From positions 353,897-417,896 of the forward strand of contig CANRNN010000001.1 of assembly GCA_947632025.1 (NCBI GenBank): a stretch of 64,000 bases of DNA. Reading direction: 5' to 3'. A program made the translations under genes and the position numbers. Below are positions 6,904 through 16,834 of this stretch, one piece after another. Numbering within the stretch: the stretch's first letter is position 1; each line of letters starts with the position of its first letter. The stretch is from an uncultured Clostridia bacterium. GTDB taxonomy: Bacteria; Bacillota; Clostridia; Oscillospirales; Ruminococcaceae. Under the pieces are notes generated by a model. It ran no database searches. It was not told the DNA's origin and saw nothing but the letters and a program-made list of their open reading frames with translations.

Positions 6904-9900
6904 TATTACGGCGGGTATGCGCGGGAGAATGTGCGCTGCGCTCGGTTCGGACAGCAATAAAAAAAATATCGTGTACATAGTTCCCGAACAATTTGAATAC
7001 GAAACCGAACGCGCTGTTTACAGGCTTATGAAGCGGAAAAATATCCTTCCGAGAATAAGCGAGATAAACGTCACGACATTTTCGCGCATATCCGAGAAAA
7101 TCCTTTCGGAGTGCGGCGAGTCACGTCCGAAAGCAGACGATGTGGTGAAAAATATCGTTATGCACAAGGCAGTGTCGGAGTGCGCGGGCTCGCTTGAAGT
7201 GTTGGCGGGGATCGCGTCCAAAAACGGCTTCTGCGGGAAAATGGTAAAAACCGTTTCGAGCCTTAAGGGCGCGGGCTTTACCGCAAGGGGCTTGGAGGAA
7301 TTCGGGAACATTATCGCTGGCTCGGACGAATTCGCAAAGAAAAACGTTCTCCTTTTAAAAAAGACAAGCGAAGTCGCACGGCTGTACTATGCGTATGAAA
7401 GCGGTCTGTCGGAATATCTGGACGGGGCGGATATAACAGCGCCTGCGGTCGAGCTTATTCTCAAAAACAAATACAGCGGCTTGGACGGAGCGGATATTTT
7501 CGTCGACTGCTTCAATGATTTCACGGGAAGTCAGCTGAAACTGCTTAAGGCGCTTATGCCGAGGGCTGAAAATATGACGTTCGGGTTCTCGACAAAGAGA
7601 AATTCAGACAACAACGCCTTTCGTACCGCAAATTCCTATATAAGCAGGCTTGCGGACGAAGCGCGTGCCGCAGGCTGCGAGATTAGCTTTTTTTCGGGAG
7701 AGATACCGCAGAAGTATCCCGATAATTCCCCGCTGCGCGAGGTCGCAGACAAGATTTTTTCGGGAGAAAAAGCAGCTGTCCCCTCCGGAGAAAATATAGA
7801 GCTTATAAGCCTTCCGACAGTTTACGACGAAGCGGATTTCGTCGCCTCTAAGATAATCGAGCTTACCGAAAAAAAAGGCTTGCGATACAACGAAACCGCC
7901 GTGCTGTGTACCGACTTTTCCACTTACGGACGCTATATAGAGGGTGCGTTCAGAAAATACGGGATACCGATGTTTTCCGATTCGCAGGAAGCTGTCATAA
8001 CGCAGCCGATGATAAACTGCGTCCTCTGTACGCTGAACGCTGCGAGGGATTTTTCCGTCGAAAACGTCCTTTCTTGCGTGAAGTCGGGCTTTTTCAGCAG
8101 GTTCTCCGAGGAAAAGAACAAAAACGAGGGTATCTCGAATTACTATGCCAACGTTTTTGAGGACTACATCTACGAATGGGCACTTGAGGAGTGCCATCTT
8201 AAAAAGCCGTTCACGTTCGGAGCAGGCTCGAATCCGCACCGCACAAAGGACGCTGAAAGCGTAAGAAAAAGTGTTGCAATGCCGCTTTACGAGCTTTCCG
8301 AAAAAGTAAAAAAAGCCGCGGACGGCGCGGAGATGACCGAACTTGTATACAATTTTCTGATAGAAAACGTCGGCGTGGAACGAATGATATTCAAGATAGA
8401 AAGCTCCCACGAAACGGACGATGACGGCGATGTCGACGACATAAAAGCCGCGGGCGTGACGTTCGACGCGGGCAAAACGGCACTCTGCCAGAGGCTGTGG
8501 GATACACTTGTGAGAATATTCAACGCTCTTCATAAGGAGCTTAAAAACGTCAAGATCTCAATTGGCGATTACTACAATATCTTCCGCGACATCTGCGCGG
8601 GAACGACGCTTGCGACACCGCCGCAGACCGTTGACAGCGTGCTTGTCGGAGATATCGACAGGACGCGTGCGGACGGCGTGAAGGCTGCGTTTATCGTGGG
8701 AGCAGGATACGACGCGTTCCCGACCCCGGCTCCGCAGACGGGAATTTTCTCGCAGTACGAAACCGAGATCCTAAGCCGTGAGGCTTCACGAATAAAAGAA
8801 ATGCCCGACGTTTTCTCGCTTAAATCCTCGGAGGAGCATTACCGTCTGTCGCTTTACAGAGCGTATCGGGCGCTGACGCTGCCGTCGGAGTATCTGTGCG
8901 TGTCAGTGCCGGATATTCTTCCGGACGGCGAGGAATCGGAAAAGTCGACGGTTTTCGGCGAGCTTGAAAGAATGTTCCCCGACCTTAAATTCAGAAAAAT
9001 AAACGAGCTTTCGGAGCGCTACGGCGAGGAATTCTTCTGCCGCTCGATAAAAGCCGCAAAACTCAGATACGCGCTGCGGCTGGGCGACGGCTCGCACAGT
9101 GCCGCGCTGCTTAAGCGGTCGCTTGCGGATTCGGGCGAAGAGGAATTTGTAAAAAGACTGGACGAGATACGCAAAAACCGCCGTTCGGGCAGCGAGCCGA
9201 TAAACTCGCTTCACGTCATTCCTAAGCGGTTCGCTTCCCTGCTGTTCCCGACATCTATGGGCGCGACAGACGCCGAAAAAATGCTTAAATGCCGATTTGG
9301 CTTTTTCTGCGACCACGGTCTGGGCGTAAAGGAAAAGACCAGACGCGAGTTTTCCCGAACGCTTCGCGGTACGGCTGTACATTTCATTCTCGAAAAGACG
9401 CTTTCCGCTTTCGGCGGAAACATCGAACGTCTGTGCGGACTGTCGCGGGCGGAGCTTACGGGAATATGCGGGCATTTTCTCGGCGAATTTATAAAAACAG
9501 ACACCAACAACGATTTCACGGAGGATCCGCGCGGATATTTCCTGTTCGGGAATATCCTGAATTCAGCCGTCGATTCGCTTATTTCCATGCAGTTCGGGTT
9601 CAGTTCGGGACGCTATCGCCCTGCCCTGTTCGAGCTGGATATGAGGAAAAATTCCGAGATAATTCTCGACAGATCAAGAATAACCGGCGAACCGATAAGC
9701 ACCGTCCCCCCCGCGTGTGAGCTTGACCCCGATACCGCGGACATTTCGCAGGCAGCGGCATATGATACCATTCTTAACTCGCTTCCGAAAACGGAGGATA
9801 CGAAAAAAATAAAACTCTACGCAGGTCCGCTTAAGCTTGCCCTGAAAAACGGCATTCCGATAAAGCTTCAGGGAATAATCGACAGAGTGGATATGTTCAC

Positions 9901-10513
9901 GGAAAACGACAGGACATATGTGCGGCTTGTCGACTATAAAAGCTCCGTCAAGAATTTCAACGTAAACAACGCGAAAAACGGCATAAATATACAAATGCTG
10001 CTGTACCTCGCGGCACTTCTGAAAGCGAACGAGAAAAACAGCGACGTAAAACTTTCGGCGGGAGGTATATTCTATATCCCGACCAAAAGCAGCGGCGCTT
10101 CGAGAGAAGAAAAAAAGCCATTCGAGCTGCTTTCCGTCACTCACCGTGAGAGCGGTCTTATCGTCACCGACGACACCACTGCAAAGGACTACGGCGAGTT
10201 TACGAAAAGGCTCGTGGATCGAGTAAAATCCGAAAGCGGCGAGAAAGCAGCCGACGAGGTGAGAAAGTATTTCGAGCTTGACAGCGCAAATTCCGCCGAC
10301 CCCGATGATTTCAAGGCGATCTGCGGCGACGTTATCGGAAACGTCACCGACAAACTGGATATGCTTTTCGGCGGAGATATAACGGCGCAGCCGCTTGTCT
10401 ATCACGAGCGCGATATTTCAAAAAGCAGCGGGAAAACAGTTTCACCCTGCGATTACTGCCGCTTTACCGACATCTGCGGCGCGAGAACTCCGATAGTTAT
10501 TGATAAAAAATAA
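6869..10513 (+). CDS. addB: ATP-dependent helicase/nuclease subunit B
   Basis: AddB subunit of the AddAB complex, which processes double-strand breaks for RecA loading in place of RecBCD. About 1214 residues. The N-terminal half carries the inactive helicase fold (YIVPEQFEYETERAVY, and FVDCFNDFTGSQ). The C-terminal nuclease domain shows KLQGIIDRVDMF and VDYKSSVKNF near residue 1024, plus four cysteines expected to hold a 4Fe-4S cluster: one near residue 814 (FFCDHG) and three in CDYCRFTDIC near residue 1194. The ATG at 6869 is preferred because GGAG lies 9 nt upstream; an ATG at 6854 lacks a site. It is followed 20 nt later by addA. Confident. Confidence 0.95.
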   Translation: MIEFLTGSAEYDITAGMRGRMCAALGSDSNKKNIVYIVPEQFEYETERAVYRLMKRKNILPRISEINVTTFSRISEKILSECGESRPKADDVVKNIVMHKAVSECAGSLEVLAGIASKNGFCGKMVKTVSSLKGAGFTARGLEEFGNIIAGSDEFAKKNVLLLKKTSEVARLYYAYESGLSEYLDGADITAPAVELILKNKYSGLDGADIFVDCFNDFTGSQLKLLKALMPRAENMTFGFSTKRNSDNNAFRTANSYISRLADEARAAGCEISFFSGEIPQKYPDNSPLREVADKIFSGEKAAVPSGENIELISLPTVYDEADFVASKIIELTEKKGLRYNETAVLCTDFSTYGRYIEGAFRKYGIPMFSDSQEAVITQPMINCVLCTLNAARDFSVENVLSCVKSGFFSRFSEEKNKNEGISNYYANVFEDYIYEWALEECHLKKPFTFGAGSNPHRTKDAESVRKSVAMPLYELSEKVKKAADGAEMTELVYNFLIENVGVERMIFKIESSHETDDDGDVDDIKAAGVTFDAGKTALCQRLWDTLVRIFNALHKELKNVKISIGDYYNIFRDICAGTTLATPPQTVDSVLVGDIDRTRADGVKAAFIVGAGYDAFPTPAPQTGIFSQYETEILSREASRIKEMPDVFSLKSSEEHYRLSLYRAYRALTLPSEYLCVSVPDILPDGEESEKSTVFGELERMFPDLKFRKINELSERYGEEFFCRSIKAAKLRYALRLGDGSHSAALLKRSLADSGEEEFVKRLDEIRKNRRSGSEPINSLHVIPKRFASLLFPTSMGATDAEKMLKCRFGFFCDHGLGVKEKTRREFSRTLRGTAVHFILEKTLSAFGGNIERLCGLSRAELTGICGHFLGEFIKTDTNNDFTEDPRGYFLFGNILNSAVDSLISMQFGFSSGRYRPALFELDMRKNSEIILDRSRITGEPISTVPPACELDPDTADISQAAAYDTILNSLPKTEDTKKIKLYAGPLKLALKNGIPIKLQGIIDRVDMFTENDRTYVRLVDYKSSVKNFNVNNAKNGINIQMLLYLAALLKANEKNSDVKLSAGGIFYIPTKSSGASREEKKPFELLSVTHRESGLIVTDDTTAKDYGEFTKRLVDRVKSESGEKAADEVRKYFELDSANSADPDDFKAICGDVIGNVTDKLDMLFGGDITAQPLVYHERDISKSSGKTVSPCDYCRFTDICGARTPIVIDKK

Positions 10514-10533
10514 GACGCGAGGTACGAAAAATA

Positions 10534-13500
10534 ATGACAGCAGACGAAAACAAACTTAACATAGAACAGCAAACCGCCGTCGATTTTCCTTTCGGCGGAC
10601 GTGCCGTCGTCACCGCCTCGGCGGGCAGCGGAAAGACTTTCACGCTTTCAAAAAAGGTGGCGGGGATTATTTCCGACCCGAAAAACGACGTTCCTGTCGA
10701 CGCGCTTGCCGTGCTGACTTTCACGAAAAATGCCGCGAAAAGTCTGCGAGAAAAAATAATCAAGGCGCTGAACGAGCAAATGTCCGACGCCGCGGAAAAC
10801 GGCGACACCGAACGTGCAGCATACCTCTCCGAACAGCAGGCGCGGCTCAGAAACGCCTACATCTCAACTATCGACGCGTTTTGTATCAGAATAATACGCG
10901 AAAATCCCGAAGCGTTCGATCTGAGCGTTAATTTTACGATAGCCGACGCGCCGAAGCTTGCCGCTATGCAGCAGCAGGCAATGAAAGCGGCGCTTTCGGA
11001 ATTCTACTCCGAAAAGGCGGGCTTTACAGCCGAGGAGCGAAACGCTCTGTTTTACACGTTCGATTTCGAGGACGACAGAGAACTTCAGGAGCGCGTATTT
11101 GATGTGTGCGGCACGCTTTCAAGTTTTGCGGACGCGGAGGGATTTCTTGACAGGAATCTTGAACTCAGCACCGACAGCGGGAAAATGTACGAAAAATATT
11201 TCCCCTCAGTAAAGCCCTACCTCGGACAACTTCGGGAAATTATTGACACACATCTGAAGCTTTACGACGATGTCCTTGAAAATCTTCCATCCGAGATTGA
11301 CGAGTTGAAATCCTCCGGAAAAACATCAAAGTCTGACGACAATGCCGAAATTTTGCTTCAAAATATAACCGGTTACATCGCGCTTGACAGAAACCGCTTT
11401 GACAAGATCATCACGGCGCTTGACGAAACTGTCGAAAAGAACGATCCGCAGATACTGAAAAAGGCGCTTGACGTTTGCGCGGACGATACACAGGCGATTG
11501 CGGATGCGGGCTTTGATTTCAGGAAAGGACCGAAAGTCCAACACAAAAATACATTCATTACGACAAAAAATGACCTTTCGGCTGTTTTAAAGGAACTGGC
11601 GGAGCTGAATTTTGACACGTCAGAAGAAGCTGCCGAAAGGAACGCCCTCGCCGTAGGAGCGTTTACGAAACTTGTGAGAAGCTATCGGAAAAAATTCGGC
11701 GAGATAAAATCCGAGCAGGCTGCGGCGGAATTCTCCGACTGCGAGATAAAACTGCTTGAAAAGCTGAAAAACGACAGCGCATTCAGGCATGGGCTGTCGT
11801 CAAGATTCAAGTGCGTCATAGTAGACGAATTTCAGGACTGCAACGACATACAAGCCGAGATCTTCAAACTTCTTGGAGAACACGGCGGACTTTTCTATGT
11901 CGGGGATATAAAGCAGTCGATATACGCTTTCCGCGGTGGAAACCCGAATATTATGATGAAACTTTGCAGCGGAGAGGACGGCTTTTCGGCGCTTCCGATG
12001 TATAACAACTACCGTTCCCGCGATACCGTCACAAAAACCGTGAACAGCGCCTTTTCGGGGCTTATGACGCGTCATTTCGGCGGAGTGGACTACACGGACG
12101 AGAACGGACTTCGTGCCGCAAGACACTTTCCCGAAAACGACCTCTCCAATGAGGAAGCCGCGGCAAATATTACTCCCGAACAAAAGCGCCTGTACGAAAA
12201 TTTGGACGGAAAATTCAAGAGCGAGGCGGTGTTCCTTTCCGCTAAAAAAAGCGAGGACGACAAGGAGATCGCCGAAGCGCGATACGTCGCGCACCGTATC
12301 CGTCAGATGATGGAGGACGAGAATTTTTACGTCCTAAAAGATGATAAGTATGTCCGTCCCGTGCTGTCGGATTTTGCGATACTTATGCGAAATAAAAAGG
12401 AAATACCGCTGTACAGGGAAGCGCTTGCGGAACAGGGCTTTTCGTCTGCTGCGCCGAGGGGGCAGAGCTTTCTCGAATCGGAGGAAATTTCGCTTATACT
12501 TAATTATTTAAGTGTAGTGGACGACCCGCTTAGGAATGAAGAAACGCTGAAGGTGATGATGTCGCCTATCTACCGGTTCACGTCGGAGGAAATGGCAGCG
12601 GTGCGGCTGGGCGTTCTGGGACTTGACACGGACAAACTCTCCGACAGCGAGATACAAAAAATATATGAGGACAAGGAGTCGGGACTTAAAACAAAATCGC
12701 TGTACTCGTGCGCGAAGTACTGCCGCGCAAACTCCAAATCGGAAAACGGCATTCCGACGCCAAAACTTGACAACTTCCTTGATGATATTGAGAATTTCCG
12801 AAAATTTGTGTACACAAACTCCATTTACGAGCTTATCTGCAAGATATACGAGGAAACCGACGCGGTGTCGGTCGTAGCGTCCTTTGAGGACAGCTCAAAG
12901 CGCGTGGCGAACGTTCGGCGGCTTTGCGAGCTGGCAGCGGATTTTGAAGCGAGAGCAGGCGGCAGCATCGGGGATTTCCTGAGATTTATCGAACGCGCCA
13001 AGGCAAGCGGACGCGGCGCTGTCGAAGAGGCTTCCGCGCCGGACGCTGCGGGAAACTCCGTTCGGATAATGACTTTCCACGGAAGCAAGGGGCTTGAAGC
13101 GCCAGTGTGCTTTCTCGTCGGTCTGGACAAGACCATGAACAACAGCGACTACACGGGAAAATTCCTGATGAACCGCGAATACGGATTCGCTTTTGAAACA
13201 GTAAATGTTAAAAAGCGCGTAAAAACACGCTCGTTTGCGTATGTGGCGCTGAAAAGGATCTGCCGTGAAAAAATGTGCGGCGAGGAGCTTAGACTTCTGT
13301 ACGTCGCTATGACGCGGGCTATGGATAAGCTGATAATGGTGACGGATTCGGGACTGTACAGCTCCAAAAAAGAGCCGAACGACTGGTCGGGTTCGCTTCC
13401 CGAAAAAGCCGAAAATGTGTTCAACGGCTCGATTCCGTTCCGCTGGATAATAAAGTCGCTCAACCGGCTGAAAAAGAGCGATGTTCCCGAATTTGAGAAC

Positions 13501-14268
13501 GACTTTTTCAGAATGTACGAGGACGATTTTTCGGGGAAAAAGCCGGAATTGCCCGATGAGGATACCGAAAACATCGAACAGGAGATCTCCGAAGAGGAAA
13601 CGGCTCGGCTGAAAAAAGCAATGAGCTTTGAATACGGCTTTACGGCAGATACCGTCCGTCAGGCGAAGTTTTCCGTGACGGAGATAGCCCACCGCGGCTC
13701 TGTGCCGCCCGTGAACCTGACAAAGCCCGATTTCGCTGCCGAGAAAAAACTGTCGGGCGCGGAAAAAGGCAACGCTTATCACGGTCTTATGGAACAGCTA
13801 GCTCTCGAACGATTCCGTGATACACAGTCGGAAAGGTATGAGGATATTATTTCCGAGGAAATTTCCAGACTTCACGACGAGGCTCTGTTGAGCGAGGAAG
13901 CCTGCGATACGATAGAACCGAAGCTCGCGGCGGAATTTCTGAGGTCGGAGCTGGGAGAACGGCTGCTGCGGTCGGAATTTCACCGTGAAGTTCCGTTCTA
14001 TTCGGAAATGGACGGGAAAATTTTCGGCGAGGAAACACTGGGCGAGATAGCCGTTCAGGGGCGAATAGACCTCTACTTCGAGGAGAGCGACGGACTGGTC
14101 ATAGTCGACTACAAGTCCGACAGTATCCCGAATCTCGAAAGAGAACGTGAAAATTACGCGAAGCAGGTGCGCATCTACTGCGCGGCACTTTCGGAAATGA
14201 CGGGCAAAAAAGTCAAGGAAGCGTATCTGTACGCGTTTCTGGCGGGAAAGGCTGTAAGGGTTTTATGA
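10534..14268 (+). CDS. addA: ATP-dependent helicase/nuclease subunit A
   Basis: AddA, the 1244-residue motor and nuclease subunit of AddAB. Walker A is VTASAGSGKTFTL (residues 26-38), Walker B is VDEFQDCN near residue 430, followed by GDIKQSIYAFRGG, and later SF1 motifs include MTFHGSKGLEAPV and LLYVAMTRAMDKL. The C-terminal nuclease motif is VIVDYKSDS near residue 1190, with QGRIDLYFE before it. AddA unwinds DNA 3'-5' and cuts one strand, responding to Chi-like sites. Start preceded by GAGG. Its stop codon overlaps the next gene by 4 nt, so the membrane propeller gene is translated from the same message. Confidence 0.96.
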   Translation: MTADENKLNIEQQTAVDFPFGGRAVVTASAGSGKTFTLSKKVAGIISDPKNDVPVDALAVLTFTKNAAKSLREKIIKALNEQMSDAAENGDTERAAYLSEQQARLRNAYISTIDAFCIRIIRENPEAFDLSVNFTIADAPKLAAMQQQAMKAALSEFYSEKAGFTAEERNALFYTFDFEDDRELQERVFDVCGTLSSFADAEGFLDRNLELSTDSGKMYEKYFPSVKPYLGQLREIIDTHLKLYDDVLENLPSEIDELKSSGKTSKSDDNAEILLQNITGYIALDRNRFDKIITALDETVEKNDPQILKKALDVCADDTQAIADAGFDFRKGPKVQHKNTFITTKNDLSAVLKELAELNFDTSEEAAERNALAVGAFTKLVRSYRKKFGEIKSEQAAAEFSDCEIKLLEKLKNDSAFRHGLSSRFKCVIVDEFQDCNDIQAEIFKLLGEHGGLFYVGDIKQSIYAFRGGNPNIMMKLCSGEDGFSALPMYNNYRSRDTVTKTVNSAFSGLMTRHFGGVDYTDENGLRAARHFPENDLSNEEAAANITPEQKRLYENLDGKFKSEAVFLSAKKSEDDKEIAEARYVAHRIRQMMEDENFYVLKDDKYVRPVLSDFAILMRNKKEIPLYREALAEQGFSSAAPRGQSFLESEEISLILNYLSVVDDPLRNEETLKVMMSPIYRFTSEEMAAVRLGVLGLDTDKLSDSEIQKIYEDKESGLKTKSLYSCAKYCRANSKSENGIPTPKLDNFLDDIENFRKFVYTNSIYELICKIYEETDAVSVVASFEDSSKRVANVRRLCELAADFEARAGGSIGDFLRFIERAKASGRGAVEEASAPDAAGNSVRIMTFHGSKGLEAPVCFLVGLDKTMNNSDYTGKFLMNREYGFAFETVNVKKRVKTRSFAYVALKRICREKMCGEELRLLYVAMTRAMDKLIMVTDSGLYSSKKEPNDWSGSLPEKAENVFNGSIPFRWIIKSLNRLKKSDVPEFENDFFRMYEDDFSGKKPELPDEDTENIEQEISEEETARLKKAMSFEYGFTADTVRQAKFSVTEIAHRGSVPPVNLTKPDFAAEKKLSGAEKGNAYHGLMEQLALERFRDTQSERYEDIISEEISRLHDEALLSEEACDTIEPKLAAEFLRSELGERLLRSEFHREVPFYSEMDGKIFGEETLGEIAVQGRIDLYFEESDGLVIVDYKSDSIPNLERERENYAKQVRIYCAALSEMTGKKVKEAYLYAFLAGKAVRVL

Positions 14269-15560
14269 GCTTTATAAAAAAAATCAAAGTGACGGCGATC
14301 TCGGCTGTTCTAGCGGCTTTGGCAGTTGTTTTTTCGGGAATGCTTTCCGTTTTCGCCTTTGCCGAGGATACGGCGGGATTTAACGACGAAAAAGGCTTCG
14401 TGTTCCCCGCGAAAACGCCGTATGACAAAAGTTCCGTCGAAATAATGTGGCACACCGCAGAGGGCGAAACGGTCGGCGTTCCGCTGTGCGACGCGGAATA
14501 CGCGTATCTCCCGACGCTTAACAAGGTGCGTAAGATAGACGGCAAAGGGAGTTTCACGGCGACAGCTGAGCTTTCCGAAAAGGTTTCCGAAAATTATTCC
14601 GGAGCGCTATGCGGCGGCATACTTATCGTGCCTGCCCGCACCTCGCTTTACAAAATAAACACCGAAAATATGGAGATACTCTCGGAAAAAACGTTCGGAG
14701 AAATATCCACAAACGTCGGTATTGTCGGGGATCTTGTGTATTTCGGTATCCGCGAGGACGAAAATTACAGATTTATCTGTGCCGATATTTCCGATAATTT
14801 CAAGCAGGTGTGGAGCTTTGTATGTGAGGAAAAAATAACGTCGCCTGCGCTTTTCGGAAAGTTTGTCGTTTTCGGAGCGGGCGGAAAGCTTGTCGTCTGC
14901 GACAAGTCTACGGGAGAATCCCACGAAAATATAATAACGGAAAACGATGCGTCGATAACAAACGTCTACGCGGGAAAATACGCTGTTTTTATGACTTGCT
15001 CGGACGGAGCGCTGCGAAAATTGCGCCTTGAAAGCGAGGGTTCAGCCGAGGAGGATTCCCTTGAGGAATTGGCTCTGGGAAAAGGTTTGACGGCTATGGC
15101 GGAATTCAACAACCGAGTTTATCTCGGCTCGGAGGACGGATTTTTCATAGTCGACGGATTGAATATGGAACTGATGAAAAAATATCCGGAGCTTAAAAAT
15201 TCGTGTGCGCCTGTCGTGTGCTACGGAAGCGGTCAGCGTGTCTACACTGCCGCGCCGCACCTCGACGAGGGACGCGACGTGTGGTATCTTTACGGTATCC
15301 TTGACACGGAGGAAGAGCAGAGCGTTTTCGAGATAGCGAAAATACTTGATTTCGAGAACGGCAGGATTGCCGTGTCGCTTTCGGGAATTATGTACTTCCG
15401 CGACGCCGAAGGTGCGCTCTGGGCGATACAGATACCGAAAAACAACATATTTTTAAGCATTCTCAAAATAGTACTGACGCTTGCTATAATCGTGCTTGCG
15501 GTGGCAACTATCAGCGCTCTGGCGAAGCGGCGCACGCGCAAAACTCCGCCGAAGCTCTGA
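14265..15560 (+). CDS. Membrane-anchored beta-propeller-like protein
   Basis: A 431-residue protein of unknown function. It has a signal peptide (about residues 1-33, hydrophobic IKVTAISAVLAALAVVFSG then AFAED), an extracytoplasmic body of repeated four-strand blades in the style of PQQ/WD-like propellers (for example LYKINTENMEIL, VVCDKSTGES, VYLGSEDGFFIVDG), one C-terminal membrane helix (about 402-424) and a basic tail AKRRTRKTPPKL. It therefore sits outside the membrane, anchored at the C-terminus, and may act as a scaffold or sensor. It overlaps addA by 4 nt, an odd partner for a recombination nuclease. Fold assignment is by eye; no enzyme motif is seen. Confidence 0.6.
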   Translation: MSFIKKIKVTAISAVLAALAVVFSGMLSVFAFAEDTAGFNDEKGFVFPAKTPYDKSSVEIMWHTAEGETVGVPLCDAEYAYLPTLNKVRKIDGKGSFTATAELSEKVSENYSGALCGGILIVPARTSLYKINTENMEILSEKTFGEISTNVGIVGDLVYFGIREDENYRFICADISDNFKQVWSFVCEEKITSPALFGKFVVFGAGGKLVVCDKSTGESHENIITENDASITNVYAGKYAVFMTCSDGALRKLRLESEGSAEEDSLEELALGKGLTAMAEFNNRVYLGSEDGFFIVDGLNMELMKKYPELKNSCAPVVCYGSGQRVYTAAPHLDEGRDVWYLYGILDTEEEQSVFEIAKILDFENGRIAVSLSGIMYFRDAEGALWAIQIPKNNIFLSILKIVLTLAIIVLAVATISALAKRRTRKTPPKL

Positions 15561-15594
15561 CAAAATAAAATTTAATATTCAGGAGGAAAACACA

Positions 15595-16458
15595 ATGGCA
15601 GTCACACTTAAAAGCGGAAACGTTTCCGCGACGATCAACGAAAAGGGAGCGGAGCTGAAAAGTCTTGTCATCAACGGACGGGAATTTATGTGGAGCGCCG
15701 ACCCGAAATTCTGGGCGAACACAGCGCCCGTTATGTTCCCGATGATAGGCACGCTTAAGGACAACAAGACGCTTATACTGGGCAAGGAGTATTCGCTTCC
15801 GAAGCACGGTTTTGTGCGCGATCTGGAATTAAAGATCGAGAACGTATCGCCGACGTCGGTGACATTTTCGCTGGAGCAGAACGACTACACGAAGCAATTT
15901 TATCCGTTCGACTTCAAATTCTCGCTGACGTACACGCTGAAAGCGGACGGTATAACAGAAACGCATCGTGTAAAGAACAATTCTGACGTTGAGATGGCGT
16001 ATTGCATAGGCGGGCATCCTGCGTTTGCGCTGGATTCAAATCTTTCGGACTACAGGCTGGAGTTTGCGAAAGCTGAAACTGCTGCTGCACCGCTGTATGA
16101 CTTATCGGTACATCTTTTTATGCCTGAGCAACGGACGGAGCTGCTTAAGGGAGAGAAAGTTCTTGCGCTGAACCACGAATTATTTCACAAGGACGTGATA
16201 TACTTTGACGAATGTGAATCGCGCTCGGTAAGTTTATTGAACAAGGAGAACAAGGGATTGAGGGTAGACTATCCTGACTTCACGTCGCTTGGTGTATGGC
16301 AAGCGAAGGACGCGCCGTTTTTGTGCATAGAGCCGTGGTGTGGAAGTGCGGACTTTGCGGATTGCAGTGGAAGATTTGAGGAGAAGCGCGGAGTAGAGAA
16401 GTTAAAGGCGGGGGAGGAAAAAGCGTATACGTTCACGATAACGAATATAGGCTACTAA
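15595..16458 (+). CDS. Aldose 1-epimerase family protein
   Basis: A 287-residue protein of the galactose mutarotase / LacX-like family, cytoplasmic, interconverting anomers of sugars or sugar phosphates. Family marks are ISVN-like start region ATINEKGAELKSL, MFPMIGTLKDN, LPKHGFVRDLE with a probable catalytic His, and CIGGHPAFAL with the second His. A perfect AGGAGG lies 8 nt before the ATG. It is the last gene of the plus-strand group started at hisS, 34 nt after the propeller gene, and its stop is followed by an A-rich tract and repeat A1. Exact sugar unknown. Confidence 0.88.
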   Translation: MAVTLKSGNVSATINEKGAELKSLVINGREFMWSADPKFWANTAPVMFPMIGTLKDNKTLILGKEYSLPKHGFVRDLELKIENVSPTSVTFSLEQNDYTKQFYPFDFKFSLTYTLKADGITETHRVKNNSDVEMAYCIGGHPAFALDSNLSDYRLEFAKAETAAAPLYDLSVHLFMPEQRTELLKGEKVLALNHELFHKDVIYFDECESRSVSLLNKENKGLRVDYPDFTSLGVWQAKDAPFLCIEPWCGSADFADCSGRFEEKRGVEKLKAGEEKAYTFTITNIGY

Positions 16459-16486
16459 AAAAATAAAAAAGAAAAAAAGAAAAAAA

Positions 16487-16799
16487 TCTGCGAGCGAAGC
16501 TCGCGAATCGGGATTCCAAAGGGACTGGTCCCTTTGGCGGGAGAATGGGGGGCGGAGCCCCCGTGACGTGACGACCTGTAAGGAGAAATAAAGAAAAAAT
16601 GGCAAGCAATCTCCTTTCCCGACAGGCGCTTTTCACTCACAAGCAGAAAATATTAAGGAGAGCTATGCTGTAGCTCTCCTTTTTCTATGTTCCTAAAATG
16701 TATTACAGAACACTGTGTTACGAGGGGCGCTGCCCCTCGGACTCCCCGCCAAAGGGGCGCGCCCCTTTGGAATCCCAATTCGCGAGCTTCGCTCGCAGA
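16487..16799. repeat. Family A palindromic repeat element, copy A1
   Basis: A 313-bp element made of successive hairpins with inverted ends: GCGAGCGAAGCTCGC, then CCAAAGGGACTGGTCCCTTTGG written as two 11-nt halves CCAAAGGGACT/GGTCCCTTTGG, then GGGGGCGGAGCCCCC, a central GGAGAGCTA/TAGCTCTCC hairpin followed by T residues, CGAGGGGC/GCCCCTCG, and finally CCAAAGGGGCG/CGCCCCTTTGG and the outer arm reversed. A-rich DNA lies left and T-rich DNA right. It fills the gap between convergent genes (aldose epimerase and corA) and may serve as bidirectional terminator. Orientation is opposite to copies A2, A4, A5 and A6. Confidence 0.9.
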
Positions 16800-16834
16800 T
16801 TTTTTTCTTTTTTTTATTTTTCTTTTTTCTTCTT

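Noticed and set aside
14265..15560. PQQ-dependent dehydrogenase
   Set aside because: Blade-like repeats are present, but the cofactor-binding residues and the length of such enzymes are absent.
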